Shown here piece after piece: positions 52,481 through 62,962 of a stretch of 64,000 nucleotides of DNA. The position numbers and the translations under genes were made by a program. The stretch's first letter is position 1. Each line of letters starts with the position of its first letter. The notes below the pieces were generated by a model. It was not told the DNA's origin. It did no database searches and was given only the letters and a program-made list of their open reading frames with translations. Origin of the DNA: Piezodorus guildinii (lineage: Eukaryota > Arthropoda > Insecta > Hemiptera > Pentatomidae); NCBI GenBank assembly GCA_023052935.1, contig CM041298.1:18521371-18585370 (forward strand). Direction: 5' to 3'.

Positions 52481-52931
52481 TTTTTTTTAAATGTCAGGCG
52501 ATAAATTTTATAAAAAATATTACTAGAGCATTGGTTATCACTGCCAGACTCAATAATACAAAAACGCAATAAAAGTTTGGCGTGCCGATTCGAACTCTCA
52601 ACTGCTTAGAGATTGTCAACATTGATATGTGTGCCCAATATAGACCAGGAAACGGTATAGTGGCTTCTTTATTGCTTTCCAGTTGGGGTGACTAAGGTTT
52701 TATTCTTTTTTAATGTTATATTGGTTTTTAATTTCAGGCAAAGTTCAATGAACTGCTAAAGTTTGGAACGCTATATAAATCAGTTCTCAAATCTTAAGTT
52801 TCTTATGAGTCATAACTGCAAAAAAACAACAACATCGAGTTGCTAACTTTTAAAAGTTGAAATATTCCAAAGGTTCGAAACCGATCTCTACCGAATTATG
52901 ACAATCTTTTCTTCAACATCTATCTCTTCCA
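52481..52931. other. Intergenic, no gene seen
   Basis: Unique-looking AT-rich sequence up to the 16-bp target duplication of the palindromic element. Confidence 0.45.
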
Positions 52932-53018
52932 TATAATAATTAATTTTTACTAAAAGGAATTTGTCTGGGTGACGGTCGGTGAATAAAATAATTGCGTAAG
53001 TTAAACAGTTTATTTTTT

Positions 53019-53057
53019 GCCAACGTTTCGACTCCCATTGTGGATCATCATCAGGGC
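53019..53057 (-). ncRNA. Hammerhead-like motif, left arm
   Basis: Minus sense: GCCCTGATGATGATCC, loop, GGGAGTC, GAAACGTTGGC. CUGAUGA and GAAAC boxes are intact, with a short stem II of four to five pairs. Cleavage-site strand not assigned. Confidence 0.6.
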
Positions 53058-53491
53058 TAAAAAGATACATTTAAAATAAGATTAAATATACTATTATAAA
53101 AACGATTGCGCTAGAGAATGTCAATATTATAACGTAAAATGAACTAGATGTGTAAAGAAATCACAAATTACAATGACAAAGGTATTATAATGAGAGGGCT
53201 ATACTGAGCAGATAATGAATAAAGATAATGTACAATTATATAAGAAAAAATTACATGAAATAAAAAACATTGAAAAATAGAGTACAGTAGAGATACGTAC
53301 CGTGTTGTAGGCGGATGGGAATTAGTTACAATTTGGTAGTATGGAATATAGGCAGGTAGATAGGAAAGTACGTACAAAAGGTTGGGTAAAATGGAAAATA
53401 CGTACCACATTTCTAGACGGGATCTGACAACAATGAGTAATATTGTAATACTAACATTAACAGAATTAATCAGATTAAGCCTACAATAGTA

Positions 53492-54410
53492 TTGGGTTGT
53501 TCACATGAAATGTGCGTTTTGATAGTTTCTGAAATACATAAAGGATTTTGCAGGTCTCCGTTGTTTTCTTCCAAATGTTTACATATTTAAAGTAAACAGT
53601 TACTAATCCTCTACCTTTGAATTATAAACATTAGCTTCCCAATCAATTACCCACTTTTTAGTATACCTCCAAACATGAACATGGAAACACACGATTTTCG
53701 AGTAATATTTTTGTACGAGTTTAAACTGGGCCATTCAGCAGCTGAGGCCGCTAAAAATATTTGCAGGACGTTTGGGGAAGGGAGTGTTATGAACGGACCA
53801 TTCGCGTTTGCCAAGTTTTCAGCTGGGGATACCGACTTGGAAAACTGGCCCAGAGGAAGACCTCCGTCCGTAATAGACAACGACGTGCTCAAACATACAG
53901 TAGAAGGAAACCCCTACCAAACAGTAAAAGGACTCTCAGCACAACAAAATGCAAGTGCATCCACCGTTTCCAGACATTTAAAGTGTATTGGGAAAGTAAA
54001 AAAGCTCGATACATGGGTACGGGTTTCAAAACATACCGTGCAAAAATTGAAAGAACTGGGCTACGAAGTTCTTCCGCACCCACTATATTCTCCCAACTTG
54101 CCTCCAACAGATTACCACCTGTTCAGGAATTTAGACAACTTCGTCAAAGGAAAACTTTTTGAAAATGATGATCAAGTGAAAAGTGCGTTTTCAGATTTTG
54201 TTTCACTTCAAAGCTCAGAGTGCTTGGTTCGGGGATAAAAAAGTTGGTGTCACGTTGGGAATGAAAGGAAGGTAAATAAGGAAATAAAATAAATAAGGGA
54301 GGGTAGAAAAGTAAGGTAAATACTTCGAATAAAGTTATCTTGTTTCCATATCGTATTTTTAATAAAAATCCTTTATCTTGAAAACGGACATTTCATGTGA
54401 CACAACCCAA
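53492..54410 (+). mobile_element. Mariner element, internally deleted
   Basis: 919 bp with ~30-bp terminal inverted repeats (TTGGGTTGTTCACATGAAAT and its near complement), flanked by the TA duplication at 53490-53491 and 54411-54412. Inserted in the left arm of the palindromic element, hence younger. The transposase gene is deleted internally, so the copy is non-autonomous. Confidence 0.92.
53675..54238 (+). pseudogene. Mariner transposase with central deletion
   Basis: 187 codons from an ATG. N-terminal DNA-binding helix-turn-helix region is kept (FRVIFLYEFKLGHSAAEAAK; linker WPRGRPPSVID; SASTVSRHLKCIGKVKKLDTWV). It then jumps to the C-terminal LKELGYEVLPHPLYSPNLPP and TDYHLFRNLDNF. The normal protein is ~345 residues, so ~150 residues with the first two catalytic Asp are gone. 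Where relatives read YSPDLAPTDYH this copy has Asn, altering the third catalytic Asp as well. It may bind ends but cannot transpose. Confidence 0.88.
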
Positions 54411-54412
54411 TA

Positions 54413-54530
54413 ATAACATCATAATGGTACTAGGAAATGTTTTAACAAGATTGTTAAAGTAAAGACCTATATAATACAATATAATAATCTTGTTAAAACA
54501 TTTCCTAGTACCATTATGATGTTATTATAG
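54413..54530. repeat. 43-bp perfect hairpin at palindrome centre
   Basis: AATAACATCATAATGGTACT... (to ~54453) and its exact complement ending ~54530 enclose ~34 bp. It is the axis of the palindromic element; the mariner landed at its left edge. Confidence 0.9.
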
Positions 54531-54871
54531 ATTTAATCTGAATACTTCTTTTTATGTTAGTATTACAATTTTACTGATTGTTGTCAGATCTCGTCTAAAA
54601 ATGCGGTACGTATTTTCCATTTTCCCAACCTTTCGTACGTACATTCCTATCTACCTGTGAAATGTTTTTTATTTCATGTAATTTTTCTTATATATTTGTA
54701 CATTGTCTTTAGTCATTATCTGCTCTGTATAGCCCTCTCATTATTATACGTTTGTCATTGTAATTTAATTTATTTATTTCTTTACACATCTAGTTCCTTT
54801 TATGTTATAATATTGACATTCAATAGTTTTTAAAATAGTATATTTAATCTTATTTCAAATGTATCTTTTTA

Positions 54872-54910
54872 GCCCTGATGATGACCCACAATGGGGGTCG
54901 AAACGTTGGC
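54872..54910 (+). ncRNA. Hammerhead-like motif, right arm
   Basis: GCCCTGATGATGACCC, ACAATG loop, GGGTC, GAAACGTTGGC. Stem II GACCC/GGGTC pairs perfectly with one extra T after the CTGATGA box. This is the best-preserved of the copies seen here. Confidence 0.65.
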
Positions 54911-55484
54911 AAAAAAAAAACTGTTGAAACTAGTCAATTGTTTCATTCACCGACCGCCACCCGGACAAATTCCTTTTAGTAATTTTCAACGGTCAACTAA
55001 TTATATCTTCTATAATAATTAATTTTGATGGAAAAATTAGTTAAGGATGCTATGATCCAGAAATAACACATCAATAAGGAAAACTTATTTTTGTGTGCCG
55101 ACGTTTCGGTCTACATTGTGGGCAAGCTATAGTGTGAGCCCTTAATGTTACATATCCAGGTTTGATTAGGATAAGGTAGATTCTTCAATGAGTATCTGGC
55201 ATCGAACAGGCTCGGTACCACAATGCAAGTCGACATAAACAAGGATTCTTATTCCCTCTAGTGAAAACGTAGCTTCATCTGCTGGGTTCGAAACTAGGTG
55301 TTGGGAATAGAAAACTGTTATGCTAGGCACTAGACCACAGGAGTCATCTTTGGTAAACAAGATGAATATATTAATATCAATTATTATTATAGAAGAGTAA
55401 ATATAATTAAGAATGTAATAATTGGAACTATCTCTTTTCTTTCTTGATATTTTTATTTATTGTAACATAAATGAAACCTAATTA

Positions 55485-55520
55485 TGACGTTTCGAGGTAA
55501 TTTCTTTGCCTCATCTTCAG
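55485..55520 (-). ncRNA. Hammerhead-like motif, element 2 left
   Basis: Minus sense CTGAAGATGAGGC...TACCTCGAAACGTC: box 1 carries AGATGA rather than TGA, as also in the right copy, so it may be a variant fold. Confidence 0.45.
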
Positions 55521-56062
55521 ATTATTAAAAATTATCTAAAATACAATTTAATATTATAAACATGTCCTAAATAGGACTGATTTTAACATTACTTAATAAA
55601 GAACCTGTTCTGAAAAAAAAAATTATAAACACAACTACAAAAACAACAAAATATATTATCAACATTTAGAATTTAATTATCACTGTTCACGCCATATATT
55701 ATGGCCTGATAAGGTTTTCCATGGCCGTTAAATTGAAAATAAAAAACTCTCTAAATTTATGATATTTATCATAAGATCATTTTATTGTATAAAACTTTAT
55801 TTTTTATTTGGTTTAATAATAGTATTTGTAAATTTAATTAAAAGTTTTTGCCAAGAAAGTGAAGAATAATAGAAGAGAAAGAAAAAAAAAGACGATCGTT
55901 CTTCAATTGTTATATTACTGCCTCGTAGCGAGTCGAGTCTTAATGTAGCATCTGAACGGTGAAGATGCGCAGTATATAGACCCAAGTTTCCTCTGAAAAA
56001 ATTCTGAACGTTTGCAAACGTATTTCTTCATCTTCTCTTAGTTCCCCTTGGAACTTGGAAAA

Positions 56063-56197
56063 GCCGCCCTGCGGTCATTTTCAACACTCAAGAGGAGTTC
56101 GTTCATGCCGCCCTTAGGTAATTTTCTTCAATACTCAAGACGAGTTCGTTCTAGCCGCCCTGCGCTCGTTTTCTTCAACACTCAACTCGACATCTTT
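56063..56197 (+). repeat. ~46-bp tandem repeat
   Basis: Nearly three units beginning GCCGCCCT and containing TTTTCTTCAA(C/T)ACTCAAGA(G/C)GAGTTCGTTC. It lies downstream of a TATATA-containing, GC-richer block (55910-56060), possibly part of an unrecognised LTR. Confidence 0.8.
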
Positions 56198-56623
56198 ACG
56201 TGAATATAACCTATCTATATCCATTATTGCAACATTTAATTTCTTACTGGAAGGAATTAGTCCGGGTGGTGGTCATTAAATGAAACAACTAAATAGTTTC
56301 AACTGTTTATTGTTTGCCAACGTTTCGACCACTTTAGTAATACTCAACGGTCAACTAATTACATCCACAATTTAATTTCTTAATTCTCATTCTTAAAACT
56401 GTTTAATTAAGTTTGTTTCTCATATTTTCTTCAGTATTTTAATAAGGTTTATTTTGTTTCCTACATTCTCTTACAGCTGTTTAAGCATATAACTAGGTTA
56501 ATTTGTTTCTTATCTTTCTCTTATCAATTTATTAGGTTAATTTTGTTTCTTATCTTATTTATATGTATTTTAGTTTATTAAATGTATTGTGATTCGTCGT
56601 TTGCTTTCATAATTTTTATATTT

Positions 56624-57490
56624 TTTTTTTTTTTTTTTTTTTTATTTAAAAGAAATTTACAACTGTATTACAATAAAATACAATAAGTAAATGTGCTAAT
56701 AGATCAAGTGGGCGTGATACAGGCATGTGAAGAAACTACCCAGTGGTAGCACTTCAAAGTTTATTCAGCTAAGTAGGTCTCGAGGCCATCGTCTTTTCAG
56801 CCGCCTAGGAAGATGATCAGGAATAGGAGATGAGAGTTTGCGGACGAGTGGGTTGGAGTGGACGGGTAATTTGGAATAAAAGGAGGAATATCTAGTTCGG
56901 GCTAGATCTGCGACTAATGGGATATTTAGGTCTTTATGAATTATTTTATTGGTGACAAAGTAAGGGGCGTTTAGGATCTTTCGGAGGATTTTGGATTGCA
57001 AGGATTGAATGCGGGAAGAATTGGATGGTTTGGTGGATCCCCATAACTCAATCCCATATGTCCAAATAGGCCTAATGATGGTTATATAAATTAATTTTTT
57101 GTAGTATGTGGAAAGTTTTGATCGTTTGTCCAGTAAGTGTTGTAGTAAGCGGTATCTACGAGCTGTTTCTTGTCGTTTCAGTCTAGTGTGAGGATTCCAA
57201 GTAAGACGTTTGTCTAGATGGAGTCCTAGGTACCGGATCTGTTCAACTGAGGTGAGTGGAATATTGTTAAAGGAAATAGTGGGACAGGCGGACATAGGTT
57301 TTCGACGAAGGGTGAAGGTAATTTGATGGGATTTAGTAGGGTTGATTTTAATTCTCCACTTTTGACACCATTCTTCAATGGAAGAAATGTGGGACTGAAG
57401 GGTTTTGGAAGCAACAGATGGGTCATTATTTACGGATAACACACAAGTGTCATCTGCGTAGGTTGTGAGGACAGTACCAGGATGGATTGG
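56624..57490 (-). mobile_element. Jockey-1 copy with 225-codon open frame and target duplication
   Basis: Minus strand: poly(A) (as T, 56621-56643), 3' UTR, then an open C-terminal RT region (57442 to 56765) from just after YADD through RYLGLHLDKRLTWNPH, RPIWTYGIELWG, NAPYFVTN to RRWPRDLLS. TTTTATATTT(T) occurs on both sides (about 56614-56623 and 57491-57501). 5'-truncated at the YADD codons. It lies in the interruption of the second palindromic element. Confidence 0.85.
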
Positions 57491-57818
57491 TTTTATATTT
57501 TAAATCTATATAGTCCACTATTTTTTGTATTTGAACCACCCTAAATTTTGAGTCATCACTTGAAAGTACTGTTCTTCGGATAGCTTAGCGTATACAATCA
57601 CTATTATATTTAAAATCTGTTTCTAAAATAACTGTATTAAAATTGTACTTACTAATATTTCCATATTGCACTACAATATCGGTCATATAAAAGATGAAAG
57701 GTTACTTTAGTCTGCTTCATAGATGCATTTATGTAAAAATGTTGAAACAATTTTTATGTGATATTGAAATAGAGAATATTTTTTAACAACAATTGACGAA
57801 ATGATTCTTATATAGGTG

Positions 57819-57899
<81 letters not shown>

Positions 57900-58081
57900 G
57901 AGTGCATGATTATATGATCAATATTATAGTGCAATATGGAAATATTAGTAAGTACAATTTTAATAAAGTTATTTTAGAAATAGATTTTAAATATAATAGT
58001 GATAATTGAATTCTAAATGTTGATGATATTTTTTGCAGTTGTGTTTATAATATTAAATTGTATTTTAGATGATTTTTAATA

Positions 58082-58118
58082 ATCTGAAGATGAGCCAAAG
58101 AAATTACCTCGAAACGTT
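58082..58118 (+). ncRNA. Hammerhead-like motif, element 2 right
   Basis: CTGAAGATGAGCC, AAAGAAATTA, CCTC, GAAACGTTAT. Stem GAG/CTC is short. Confidence 0.45.
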
Positions 58119-58202
58119 ATAATCAAGTTTTATATATGTTATAATGAATAAAAATATAAAGAAAGAGAAGAGGTAGTTCCATCCATTCATAATGATGAAT
58201 AT

Positions 58203-58967
58203 AGTGTTAAATTAGCTGATGCGTTTTTAGTGACTAATGTAAATGCAGGTGGTATTTTCAACAGACTTTATTATTATCGTAATAATATAATTAAAATTTA
58301 ATTGACAATATTATTGTTGATTAATGAGATCGGAATATCGAAAGATCCCAAATAGACAGTGACACAGCTTCGGAACTTCGGAAGTACGCTGATTTACCCC
58401 TTCCGATAATTTATTAAGCCAAATCAGGGCTTCTGCACTTCGGTGATAAGACCATCAACGCTTTTTCTAGAATTGAGGCTATCACAGAATTCAAAGTTGC
58501 GATTGCTGATAATGACTGTTTTTGAGTAGCTTTTATCAAGCAATGATTGCGAATTTCAGTTAAATGGAGTAAGCGAGAAATTTTCGTGAATTGGAGTTTT
58601 CAGCGGATATAAAATTGTTAAGGTCCCATGGGTAGGAATAACTGGTGAAGCGCGTAATTAAAGTAGCATATTTCAGATAATTATATCCAACCAATATTTT
58701 TCAGGGATTGAAAAAAAGTCAATATATTGGAAATCATTAGGAATTTTTAGCCGTGTTTGAAAATTCATATAACTATAATTTTATTTGAAGAAATGTCAGT
58801 CGAGGGTTCGGTAAAATTAACAAAATTAAGTAGAAACTTAATTTAATAGGCCGACGTTTCGGTCTAAATTTTAAACCTTCTTCAGGGATATTGTAGGAGT
58901 GAGAGGCCAACAATCACATTTAATAAACAATTCACTTTACTATAATTTTATTTATTGAGATATATTA
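58203..58967. other. Intergenic with a lone hammerhead-like motif
   Basis: No ORF. On the minus strand, 58849-58886 reads CCTGAAGAAGGTTT...AGACCGAAACGTCGG, another member of the motif class. Confidence 0.5.
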
Positions 58968-58984
58968 AATTTTACTTTCACTTA

Positions 58985-59335
58985 TTGTTGTTGTTGTTTT
59001 GGTGTTAAGGGCAAAAAAAACTGCGAGTGGTTATTATTGCCCAAAACATCTTCAGAAGACGATTAACTTACCTATGATGAAGCGAAAAAAAAAATCATAA
59101 TAAATAAATAAAAAATAAGATAAATAAATAAAAATTGTGAGTAAAATATCAAAAATTGCGTAAAATAGCCTGAATGTGTTAAACGAGGTGATATAAACGA
59201 ATGTTCTTCACCAATTGAATGACACCGTCGACGGCCCGATCACTATCGCTCAATGCCTCCGAGACTTTACGTGGTACGCTACATTTTACTAATTCCCTAC
59301 TATAAGAAGGACACTCTTCAAAAATATGACTTACT
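58985..59335 (-). pseudogene. Non-LTR retrotransposon C-terminus (R1/I-like)
   Basis: Minus strand encodes ECPSYSRELVKCSVPRKVSE and ends RLYHLV, resembling the terminal segment of R1/I-type non-LTR proteins. The 3' tail is (GTT)n in plus view (58985-58998). No other domain. Confidence 0.5.
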
Positions 59336-59379
59336 GTGAGAGTCACTTTACACTTATTTATATATAAAATAAATAGTGA

Positions 59380-59964
59380 GGGAAAATCAGTTATTCGCCC
59401 GTTAATTACATACGCCTCGCCAGTCTGGGGCTCAACCTGCTTGACTAACTACCAAAAACTTGAAAGAATTCAAAATCTATCAATGCGGATAATTAACAAT
59501 TACCCCCGCTACACTAAAATATCATCTATGCTCCAGGACTTACAGCTTCCAACAATTAAACATTTTGTCCATACTCAAACAGCTTCTTACTTCAGTAAAA
59601 CACCAGTCTCCAAAAATCCTTTTATAAAGAAATTCGGTAACTATAATAAAGCATCTCTAAAACGCTACACTCGTAAAAGAACTAAACATGTGTTGCTAAC
59701 TTAAGCTAGTTTATTTTAATTTCTAATTTTATATTATGAATTGTGTTATCTGTTTTTTGTTTTTTTTTATATGTAGGTTTTTTATTTAGTTTTTCCTACT
59801 ACCATAGTTAATATCAATTTAATTTTACCACTAATTATAGATTAGATAATTAGATTATAACTACCAAATGAACCAAACATTTGATGATTGTAAGGATATC
59901 TCATCCGAAATCATTTATAAATTTTTTTGTCAATATGTAAAAATGTAAATAAAGTTTATTTTCT
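59380..59964 (+). pseudogene. Jockey-type RT C-terminus, fourth family
   Basis: About 108 codons from VIRPLITYASPVWGSTCL through QNLSMRIINNYPRYT and LQDLQLPTIKHFV, then a 3' UTR with AATAAAG. RPxxTYASPVW is the Jockey-clade post-RT signature. 5'-truncated; the frame is intact over this piece but not related closely to Jockey-1. Confidence 0.7.
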
Positions 59965-60658
59965 CTTCAATAGTGAGGGAATGTATTACTATCGTGAAAA
60001 TTTTTTAATTTCATTTTTCAACGAAAATACATGGTTTAGGGTCCCCTGAGTCTTTACAACGAAGTCTCGCAATAAGGTCTGTATGTCATGTAAACCAAAA
60101 AACGTACGAAATTGAAATTTTATATTAAAAATAAGACTATTAACTATAGCGCGAGAGTCAGAGCAACTTTTTCACTAAAATCAGCTGACCGGAAATACTA
60201 CTTTATACAATTCTTTATTCACCTTATAAGATTTTCCCTTAAACGGCTCTAACAATTTTTATTTAACTCGCTATATCGATGTAAAATCTAATGGGATTAA
60301 ATATCATAAAGATTTTATTCTGCTTAAAATACTCTGATATGACTTAAAAGCCAACATTTAAAATTTTCTTTATCTGAAGTACCTTCAATTTTGTAGACTA
60401 AAAAAAATCTAATAATATCATCTTATTAGCATTGATAAAAAAATGAAGATAAATATGTAAGTTGGACGAATATCGAAGTCTAACCTATAGAGAAAGGAGC
60501 GAAAATATTTTCGTTGGCAGTTTTTGTGTTTTAGAACATAAAAAAGTGTTATAGATGTATAATTAACCGTTAGAAAGCTAAAGATTTAAGGAAAAATATT
60601 ATTTAATAAACCAGCATTCAAAATTTGATAACAGTAACTGATTGTCGTAGTCAATAAT

Positions 60659-62034
60659 ATGTATGCCGCAGATGAGGTCGAGAGTTAGAAACCCCTTCAC
60701 ATGTGTTGGGAAAATGTCCCATACCCGCCGGCACAACCGCATAAAGAAAGAAATAGCAGAACTTTTGGAAGTGAAAAAGTATAAATGTTTTCAGGAAGTT
60801 TTTTGCCTTGATACAGATGGGTCGACAAGATTTGTGGATATCTTGGCATTTAGTGCCACAAAAAATGAAGCACTGATAGTGGACCCCACTATTAGATATG
60901 AAACAAATGACCAGGAACAAGGCAAGAGGATTCAAGAAGAGAAAGAGAATAATAATAATAGGCTTAGCGAACCCGAAGGTTCGATGCCGATACCACCAAA
61001 TTCTGCCTACACAGACTCGTCCAATGTTCACCAATCAAGCCCAAACTCCCGAGATCAGCCTTAACGCAATCCTCCCATCTACGCTTCGGCCTACCTTTCG
61101 GACGCCTACCAGTCGGATCAGCAAATACCAACCTTCTCGGAATCTGCACGTCATCGAGCCCAACAATTTTACTCGCCCATTTGAGTCTCCGCGATGCAAT
61201 CACCTCAATTATATTCACAGGATACAAATTCCGCAATTCCGCGTTGTGCAAACTTCTAAACTCCCCAGTGGCCTCATCTCTCTTCGGACCAAATATTTTA
61301 CGCAATACCTTATTTTCGAAGACCTTAAGCCATTGTTCATCCTTCAAAGTTAGCGGCCACGTTTCACATCCGTAAAGAACCGTTGAAAGAATAGTAGTTT
61401 TATAAATTCTAACCTTTAAGTTTCTAGATAGAAGCCGCGAACTAAGTAACTTAGCAACTGAATAATATCACGCATTTCCCACCTTTAACCGGGACTTTAT
61501 TTCTTCCTGGATTTCATTCTTTCTAGTTATAATTGAACCTAAATACTTGAATTTCTCTACGTGTTCAAAAGTATGCCCTGATACATCAATACCACCATGG
61601 CGCAAGAGAAAGAGAATATTTATACAAAATGTATTCCATACCTGAGGGAAAAATTCGTGAGGGGTTCGGTGAAAGGGAATTTAAAGTCGTGGGACTTTGG
61701 TTCGGAAGCAGGGGGACCATCCCAGTAGCCACTGGTTTATTTTTAGAGAACTATGGATTCGGAAAAATAAGATGCAAAACATGGCGGAGACCATAATCTT
61801 GGACTCACTGGGAATCCTGCATCACCGTATATATTGAGGCTGGTCTGGATTTTCAGATGTCCATGATCGAATTCAAAATTAGTAAAATACATGTATTTCC
61901 TATTTGGCAGAATCTCTCTCTATTTTTTTTGTTTAAGATTGTCTTCGGGATTGATGCGGTATGCTGTGTACTGATGGCAACTCAGCGAAGTTGAGCAGCA
62001 GATCCAAATTGGAATTTCCTCCTTCTATCAAAAC
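60659..62034 (+). pseudogene. R2-like (RLE-type) retrotransposon C-terminus, split by RTE
   Basis: The plus strand retains, with frameshifts and a stop, a CRRxGRELETPSHVLGKCP zinc-knuckle-like motif. After it come RRHNRIKKEIAELLE and the endonuclease-like CLDTDGSTRFVDILAFS...ALIVDPTIRYE. After the RTE insertion it continues IYTKCIPYLREKF and FKVVGLWFGSRGTIP. This order is that of the restriction-like endonuclease end of R2-type proteins. RT and N-terminal zinc fingers are absent. It sits in R1k DNA, not in 28S rDNA. 3' UTR to ~62034. Confidence 0.7.
60952..61603 (-). mobile_element. RTE-like 3' fragment with 15-bp target duplication
   Basis: AAGAGAAAGAGAATA at 60937-60951 and 61604-61618 brackets it. 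Minus strand: (TTA)n tail, then 127 open codons (61347 to 60964) with RRLKWASKIVGLDDVQIPRRL and GRPKGRPKRRWEDCV, the RTE-type C-terminus. Upstream coding sequence continues to 61603 with frameshifts. A different subfamily from 13432-13885. Confidence 0.85.
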
Positions 62035-62137
62035 ACAATGAAATTAATCCTTTAAAAATGTATATATATGTCTAACTGTATTTTAAAGTTCTAACATTGA
62101 TTTTAACAACGGGGGTAAGTGAAAGTCGTGTGTAGCT

Positions 62138-62962
62138 ATCTGGTCTGTGTGTGTGTGTGTGGGTGTGTGTGTGTGGGTGTGTGTGTGTTTGTGTCTGTGT
62201 GTGTGTGTGGTAACTCCCGGGCGGAAACGGTAAGTTCTATGAAACTGAAATTTCATATTTATGGCAACTATACGCCCGAGACATGACAAAAATTTTTTTC
62301 ATCAAAATGAGCTACCAGAAGAGGCACTTCATACCCATGCATTTTGCACCTTCTTTCGATTTTCTCGAAAACGGTTCCGACGATTTTGATTAAACTCACT
62401 ATATCAATGTAAAATTTAATAGGCTTTAATATCTTGTAGGTTTTATTTGGATAAAAATCGTCTGACAGGGCTTAAATGCCGATATTTTAAATTTTCTTCC
62501 CCTAAAGTACCTTTAATTTTGTAGATTCAATAAAAATAACTAAATTATCTTGTAACGCTGATAAAGAACATGTAAATATATAAATTGAATAAATTCGATA
62601 CCCAACTAAAGGAGAAAAAAGATAAAATATTTTTTTAATGCAATTTTTCGTTTTTGAACATAAGAGCAGTAATATACATGTATGATATACCGTTGGAAAG
62701 CTAAAGGTTTTAGAAAAAAATATCATCTCATACACAAGCTTTTAGAAGTTAATAGAGAGTGATGAAAAGAAGATAAAACTAACTGATTATTTTAGATAAT
62801 AATATAATAGATTTTTAATAAAACACATGTTTCTTTATAAATTCAATTTGATTAATTCCTTAATAGTTTCACGTATTTTTATCTCTAACTGTATTTGAAA
62901 ATTCTTTCATTGATTTTTAAAAATAGAGGTAAGTGAAAGTCGTGTGTTGTCCGCACCAGATT
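62138..62962 (-). repeat. R1k copy with long GT microsatellite
   Basis: Starts TCTGGTCTGTGTGTG (GT tract 62142-62208), then the standard body, ending GTGTGTTGTCCGCACCAG. Directly follows another R1k end in the same orientation. Confidence 0.75.

Larger units (their letters stand above)
52948..55010. mobile_element. Palindromic Penelope-like element with hammerhead-like ends and mariner insert
   Basis: A single insertion bounded by TATAATAATTAATTTT at 52932-52947 and 55011-55026 (16 bp, perfect). Apart from the mariner, the element is a large inverted repeat: left arm 52948-53491 (continuing at 54413-54453), right arm 54488-54982, spacer ~34 bp. Each arm starts ACTAAAAGGAATTTGTC(T/C)GGGTG and then carries a hammerhead-like motif. 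No ORF remains. Long target duplications and hammerhead motifs in terminal repeats are known for Penelope-like elements; the palindromic form without coding sequence is the inference-free observation. Size without mariner ~1.14 kb. Confidence 0.75.
55373..58192. mobile_element. Second palindromic hammerhead-motif element, interrupted
   Basis: Left arm 55427-55686, resuming 57597-57680; right arm 57930-58181. Arms begin TGGAACTA(T/C)CTCTTTTCTTTC and its inverse, and include CTGAAGATGAG...CCTCGAAACG motifs at both ends. A (TA)n tract (57822-57893) lies in the spacer. ATCACT flanks the ~1.9-kb interruption. GATGAATATA at 55363-55372 and 58193-58202 may be the target duplication (only 10 bp). Confidence 0.6.
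58968..62137 (-). repeat. R1k copy split by two groups of insertions
   Basis: R1k minus-orientation pieces at 58968-58984 (ATTTTACTTTCACTTA), 59965-60658 and ~62035-62137 are colinear. Insertions between them: a non-LTR pair at 58985-59964 and an R2-like fragment at 60659-62034. Confidence 0.6.

Noticed and set aside
53761..54162. Second ORF overlapping mariner
   Set aside because: Out-of-frame shadow of the transposase; no matching domain.
54870..54912. Treating the hammerhead-like motif as a proven ribozyme
   Set aside because: Stem II is short with an extra base after CTGATGA, and the cleavage strand and stems I/III could not be assigned by eye. Kept only as hammerhead-like.
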